A stretch of DNA of 10,075 nt from an uncultured Bacilli bacterium (GTDB lineage Bacteria > Bacillota_I > Bacilli_A > RF39 > UBA660): the NCBI GenBank assembly GCA_947632415.1, contig CANRPB010000051.1:1-10075 (forward strand), in the 5' to 3' direction. Made by a program: the position numbers and the translations under genes. The notes beneath the pieces were generated by a model. The model was not told the DNA's origin. It searched no databases and saw nothing but the letters and a program-made list of their open reading frames with translations. Below, in pieces: positions 7,180-10,075 of the stretch. The number at the start of each line of letters is the position of its first letter. The stretch's first letter is position 1.

Positions 7180-7223
7180 ACTCATATGGTGTATACCACA
7201 AATAATCAAAAACAAAACCAATG

Positions 7224-7272
7224 AAAGGAGGAACAATAGGTTATATAAAAAAAACCTATTGAAAAAAAATTG
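7224..7272 (+). promoter_or_regulatory. Shine-Dalgarno, perfect hairpin and TTG start of recG
   Basis: AAAGGAGG (7224-7231) is the only strong Shine-Dalgarno near recG but lies 38 bases before the TTG start at 7270. Between them CAATAGGTT (7234-7242) and AACCTATTG (7253-7261) form a perfect 9-bp stem with a ten-base A-rich loop, followed by eight A. If folded, the hairpin brings the Shine-Dalgarno to about ten unpaired bases from the start, as described for T4 gene 38. Confidence 0.5.
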
Positions 7273-9249
7273 AATTTAAACGAAATAAAAGGAATAGGAG
7301 AAAACACCCTAAAAAATTTAAAAAAACTAAATATAACAACAACCGAAGACCTTATATCATACTACCCCTTTAGATACAACATCATAAAAAAATCAAACAT
7401 TGATGAATTACAACACGAAGATAAAATAATAATTGATGGAACAATAGAAACTTTACCAAATGTATTTTATTTCAGCAAGAAAAAAGATAAAATGACATTT
7501 AAATTAAATACAAATACCAAACTATTAAATATTATAATCTTTAATCGAGGTTTCCTAAAAAATAAACTAAAAATTGGAACAACTGTAACAATAATTGGAA
7601 AATATGATAAAAAAAACAACAACATTGTCGCAACTGAACTAAGAATGTCCCCTTTACCACTAAAAGAACAAATAGAACCAATTTACCACATTACAAGTGG
7701 AATCACAGGAAAACAAATAAATAATTTTATAATTAAATCTTTAAAAAAAGAAAATATAATAGACTATATCCCAGACTATCTAAATCAAAAATATAATTTA
7801 CCAAATAAAATAGACTGCTTAAAACAAATTCACTCACCTACTTCTATAAAATCACTAAAATATGCAAGAAACAAGCTAAAATATGAAGAATTATTCATAT
7901 TCATGTTAAAAATAAAATATCTAAAAAGCAAAAATCATAAAAAAGGATTAGAAAAAAAAATAGACTACAAAAAAGTAGAACAACTAATTGAAACCCTACC
8001 ATTCAAATTAACAACTGATCAACTTAAAAGCATCAAAGAAATATACAATGACATGATTAACGAAAATCAAATGAATAGACTTCTTCAAGGAGACGTTGGA
8101 AGTGGTAAAACCATTGTCTCATTTATAGCTTTATACATGAACTATCTAAGTGGCTACCAAGGCACATTGATGGCTCCAACAGAAATACTTGCCATTCAAC
8201 ACTACAACAATATAAAAAAAACTTTACCAAACATAGAAATAACTTTACTAACAGGTAAAACAAAAACAACCGAGAAAAAACAAATACTAAAAAAATTAGC
8301 AGAAAATAAAATAGATATAATAATTGGAACACATTCATTAATAAATGAAAACGTACAATACAACAATTTAGGATTAGTCATAACAGACGAACAACATCGA
8401 TTTGGTGTAAATCAACGAGCCAATTTAAAAAATAAAGGCACAAACCCAGATATATTATATATGAGTGCTACGCCAATTCCTAGAACATATGCCCTAACAA
8501 TATACGGAGATATGGACATATCAAGCATTAAAACAATGCCAAATGGAAGAAAAGAAGTCATCACATTATTAAAAAACAATAAACAAATACGAGAAGCACT
8601 CGAATTAATGTATCAAGAATTAAAGAAAAATCATCAAGTATACGTAATTGCCCCACTAATTGAAAACACTGATAAAACAGACATGGAAAACATTTATGAT
8701 CTAGAAGAAAAAATGAACAAAGCATTTGGAAAACTATATAAAATTGGCATATTACATGGCAAAATGAAGGATAAAGAAAAAGAAACAATAATGAACGATT
8801 TTAAAGAAAACAAAATCAATATTTTAATAAGTACAACCGTTATTGAAGTAGGAATAGACGTTAAAAACGCTACAGTAATTACAATTTTTGACAGTTATCG
8901 TTTTGGGTTATCCGCACTACACCAATTAAGAGGAAGAGTTGGCAGAAGCGATATCCAATCATATTGTATACTAATAAGTAATAAAGAAACAGAAAGACTA
9001 AATGTATTAACCAAGACATTTGATGGCTTTAAAATAAGCGAAGCCGACTTTAAATTAAGAGGAAGCGGAGATATATTTGGCTTAAAACAAAGTGGCGATA
9101 TGAACTTTAAAATAGCAAATATTAAAAATGACTTTAACATACTTTTAAAAGCAAAAGAAGATAGCACTCTCTTTATAAAAAAATATATAAACGAAAATAA
9201 ATATAGTCATATAAAAGCACTAATTTCAAAATCAATAAATTTAGATTAG
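7270..9249 (+). CDS. recG: ATP-dependent DNA helicase RecG
   Basis: RecG unwinds branched DNA and drives fork regression and Holliday-junction branch migration in recombination and repair. The 659-residue product (family about 680) begins with the helix-hairpin-like LNEIKGIGENTLKNLKKL and SYYPFRYN, followed by the wedge/OB domain (about 50-130). The SF2 motor shows Walker A GDVGSGKT (274-281), APTEILA, GTHSLI, DEQHRFG (373-379), MSATPIPRT (398-406), and in the second RecA lobe LHGKM, STTVIEVGIDVKNA (521-534) and HQLRGRVGRSD (551-561). The C-terminal TRG region keeps FKLRGSGDIFG (594-604). The upstream frame is closed by a TAA at 7246-7248, leaving TTG at 7270 (or an unlikely ATT at 7258) as start. 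It is divergent from spoVAC and probably shares the terminator of the small RNA that follows. Confidence 0.97.
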   Translation: MNLNEIKGIGENTLKNLKKLNITTTEDLISYYPFRYNIIKKSNIDELQHEDKIIIDGTIETLPNVFYFSKKKDKMTFKLNTNTKLLNIIIFNRGFLKNKLKIGTTVTIIGKYDKKNNNIVATELRMSPLPLKEQIEPIYHITSGITGKQINNFIIKSLKKENIIDYIPDYLNQKYNLPNKIDCLKQIHSPTSIKSLKYARNKLKYEELFIFMLKIKYLKSKNHKKGLEKKIDYKKVEQLIETLPFKLTTDQLKSIKEIYNDMINENQMNRLLQGDVGSGKTIVSFIALYMNYLSGYQGTLMAPTEILAIQHYNNIKKTLPNIEITLLTGKTKTTEKKQILKKLAENKIDIIIGTHSLINENVQYNNLGLVITDEQHRFGVNQRANLKNKGTNPDILYMSATPIPRTYALTIYGDMDISSIKTMPNGRKEVITLLKNNKQIREALELMYQELKKNHQVYVIAPLIENTDKTDMENIYDLEEKMNKAFGKLYKIGILHGKMKDKEKETIMNDFKENKINILISTTVIEVGIDVKNATVITIFDSYRFGLSALHQLRGRVGRSDIQSYCILISNKETERLNVLTKTFDGFKISEADFKLRGSGDIFGLKQSGDMNFKIANIKNDFNILLKAKEDSTLFIKKYINENKYSHIKALISKSINLD

Positions 9250-9253
9250 GTTA

Positions 9254-9282
9254 TTGACAATTTTAACCAAAGCATATATAAT
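9254..9282 (+). promoter_or_regulatory. Consensus sigma-A promoter of the small RNA
   Basis: TTGACA (9254-9259) and TATAAT (9277-9282) are both perfect consensus with an exact 17-base spacer. The promoter begins five bases after the recG stop. Transcription should start near 9289, precisely at the base of a hairpin, and no ORF with an RBS follows before the terminator. Confidence 0.8.
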
Positions 9283-9288
9283 TATAGT

Positions 9289-9389
9289 AGCGTGAATAGT
9301 TCACGCGGATGTTCTTATATCTACATGATATAGGAATGTTCAACCAAAACCCCCTGAAGAGAGCGAAAGCTCTCATTTTTGTTTGTTTT
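9289..9389 (+). ncRNA. Candidate small RNA of about 100 nt, unidentified family
   Basis: Behind a perfect promoter the transcript folds into three hairpins. Hairpin 1 is GCGTGAA (9290-9296) with TTCACGC (9300-9306), loop TAG. Hairpin 2 pairs 9307-9321 with 9327-9341 over 15 bp, including several G-U pairs, around a five-base loop. A single-stranded stretch AACCAAAACCCCCTGAA (9342-9358) follows, and the RNA ends in a GAGAGC-GAAA-GCTCTC terminator with a T-rich tail. The unpaired C5 tract resembles the C-rich seeds that Gram-positive regulatory RNAs use to block Shine-Dalgarno sites. It contains no plausible ORF. I do not recognise it as tmRNA, RNase P, SRP or 6S RNA. Confidence 0.65.
9359..9389 (+). 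terminator. Rho-independent terminator of the small RNA, probably also serving recG
   Basis: GAGAGC (9359-9364) and GCTCTC (9369-9374) form a perfect 6-bp stem closed by a GAAA tetraloop, followed by ATTTTTGTTTGTTTT. No other terminator lies between recG and this point. Confidence 0.85.
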
Positions 9390-9636
9390 AAAGGGTTTTT
9401 GCGATATGAGATTTTGTCTAGGCGACATTTAGGCGACATTTTTATAATTAGCGACTTATTTTATGAAGTAATGTAAAGTTTTTCGTATATTATATTGATA
9501 GTTGAATAAGACTATTTCGATAATCAATTAATTTTATTTATTTTTTGCGAAAAGAATATTTTTAATCGTATATTAATATGATAACTGATATTGGTTATTT
9601 AATATTTGCAGCGTCGAATTACAACTTTGATATGGG
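9390..9636 (+). other. AT-rich intergenic stretch with iterated GCGAC motifs, no gene seen
   Basis: No ORF with an RBS is visible on either strand. The stretch holds a tandem AGGCGACATTT repeat, a third GCGAC, and one possible but unspecific promoter: TTGATA (9497-9502), an 18-base spacer and GATAAT (9521-9526). GC falls to about 17% around 9481-9540. Confidence 0.5.
9420..9455 (+). repeat. Tandem 11-base repeat AGGCGACATTT plus a third GCGAC
   Basis: AGGCGACATTT occurs twice head to tail (9420-9430 and 9431-9441), and AGCGAC follows at 9450-9455. In a region of about 20% GC these three GCGAC cores stand out. Such short iterated motifs can be binding sites, for example arm-type sites of tyrosine recombinases, but no integrase is in the window. 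Confidence 0.6.
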
Positions 9637-9819
9637 ATGTTTTATACGAGGAAGTGCAACCCCATTTTAAACGCACGATTAACACTTATAACAATAATAC
9701 TATTACTAATAATCATTTTTTTAAAGATTCAATTTTATTTAAAGAAGAATAAAAAATTAGAGGAAGCAAGATTATATACAGAAACAAGATTAAATACAGA
9801 AACAAGATTAATAGTTTAA
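9637..9819 (+). CDS. Doubtful small single-span membrane protein
   Basis: This 60-codon ORF encodes a short basic N-terminus, one strongly hydrophobic segment (about residues 15-35, LTLITIILLLIIIFLKIQFYL in two parts) and a charged tail ending EEARLYTETRLNTETRLIV. The start has only a weak GGG a few bases upstream. The tail comes from an 18-base tandem repeat. In DNA this rich in A and T, a hydrophobic ORF of this size can arise by chance, so I rate it low. Confidence 0.2.
   Translation: MFYTRKCNPILNARLTLITIILLLIIIFLKIQFYLKKNKKLEEARLYTETRLNTETRLIV
9767..9814 (+). repeat. 18-base tandem repeat, about 2.7 copies
   Basis: CAAGATTATATACAGAAA (9767-9784) is followed by CAAGATTAAATACAGAAA (9785-9802), differing at one base, and by a partial third copy CAAGATTAATAG (9803-9814). 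Being a multiple of three, it encodes a repeated T-E-T-R-L in the small ORF across it. Confidence 0.85.
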
Positions 9820-9856
9820 GATATTTTAACTAGAAAAATATTTAAAGAGATAAGAT

Positions 9857-10020
9857 TAGGAAGACCTTAGTGCTTCCAACTTAAGTAGCTGGAGTAAGAA
9901 GATGCTTGAACAATGCCTTATTTAAGCGATATTGCTGGTATATGGGTATTTGTTCTAGCTACTTGGTTAAGGGTTCTCAAAGGGCTTGAAAGTGGTCAAA
10001 TAATGGCTGTTTGAGAATTA
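9857..10020 (+). ncRNA. Candidate larger structured RNA, family not recognised
   Basis: GC rises by eye to about 35-38% from roughly 20% upstream, and no long ORF is present. Helices found on the plus strand: GGAAG/CTTCC (9859-9863 with 9873-9877); a 15-bp helix of AAGTAGCTGGAGTAA (9883-9897) with TTGTTCTAGCTACTT (9950-9964), including three G-U pairs; inside it GCTTGAA (9904-9910) with TTTAAGC (9921-9927), whose loop ATGCC can pair with GGTAT further on; and TTCTCAAA (9974-9981) with TTTGAGAA (10010-10017). CCTTA near 9865 can also pair with TAAGG at 9968-9972. The RNA seems to stand just before an ORF at the right edge. It may extend beyond these limits. Confidence 0.45.
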
Positions 10021-10036
10021 TAGAAAGGTACGTGTT

Positions 10037-10075
10037 ATGAAAGCTGTTACACATTGGCTTATTAAGATCCAAAAT
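10037..10075 (+). CDS. Possible start of an unidentified ORF cut by the right edge
   Basis: An ATG at 10037 preceded by AGAAAGG at a usable distance opens a frame of 13 codons (MKAVTHWLIKIQN) that reaches the window end. Too little is visible for identification, and the bases could equally be the 3' part of the structured RNA before it. Confidence 0.2.
   Translation, partial: MKAVTHWLIKIQN

Noticed and set aside
7016..7201. N-terminal extension of spoVAC by 62 residues
   Set aside because: The SpoVAC family begins at the MEKRKYQS region, an RBS precedes that ATG, and the extension covers the recG promoter region.
9342..9358. Small RNA C5 tract targeting the GGGGG Shine-Dalgarno of spoVAD
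   Set aside because: Pairing is limited to five contiguous bases plus scattered ones, too little to claim a target.
10020..10060. Group II intron domain V-like hairpin (GTGT...GAAA...ACAC)
   Set aside because: Only four pairs form, the AGC/CGU catalytic triad layout is absent, and there is no GUGYG intron start upstream.
9390..10075. DGR template repeat for the prepilin variable segment
   Set aside because: I looked for similarity to 104-260 on both strands in this gene-free region and saw none.

Overview
The window looks like chromosomal DNA from an AT-rich, endospore-forming member of the Bacillota (Firmicutes), probably an uncultured gut-type lineage. The evidence is a spoVAC-spoVAD-spoVAE cluster, Gram-positive Shine-Dalgarno sites, GTG and TTG starts, and strong A/T bias at third codon positions. 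The taxonomic placement is an inference; no rRNA or tRNA is visible.

Layout. Nearly everything from position 1 to about 7015 is on the minus strand. Read in the direction of transcription it holds spoVAC, spoVAD and spoVAE (tightly coupled spore DPA-channel genes); a small prepilin-like protein with its own promoter and terminator; a decayed enolase paralogue followed directly by a normal enolase; a 702-residue prepilin-like surface protein with two FGE/C-type-lectin-like modules; and the first 12 codons of a probable zinc-ribbon protein cut by the left edge. A divergent intergenic region (7016-7269) separates this block from recG on the plus strand.

Right of recG there is no convincing gene for about 800 bases, but the stretch is not empty. 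A consensus promoter (TTGACA-17-TATAAT) starts five bases after the recG stop and drives a probable small RNA of about 100 nt ending in a GAAA-loop terminator. Next comes a very AT-rich stretch with iterated GCGAC motifs and a doubtful small membrane ORF. From about 9855 the GC content rises and long helices can be drawn, suggesting a second, larger structured RNA lying just before an ORF that leaves the window.

Most interesting points: (1) the enolase-like gene keeps its reading frame, RBS and flanking fold blocks but has lost nearly every catalytic and Mg2+ residue; (2) the large prepilin ends in a GC-shifted segment rich in NNY codons that resembles the variable region of a diversity-generating retroelement target, and its putative promoter spacer is almost pure poly-T, as in phase-variable loci; (3) two non-coding RNA candidates lie right of recG; (4) recG has its Shine-Dalgarno separated from a TTG start by a perfect 9-bp hairpin that could bridge the gap.
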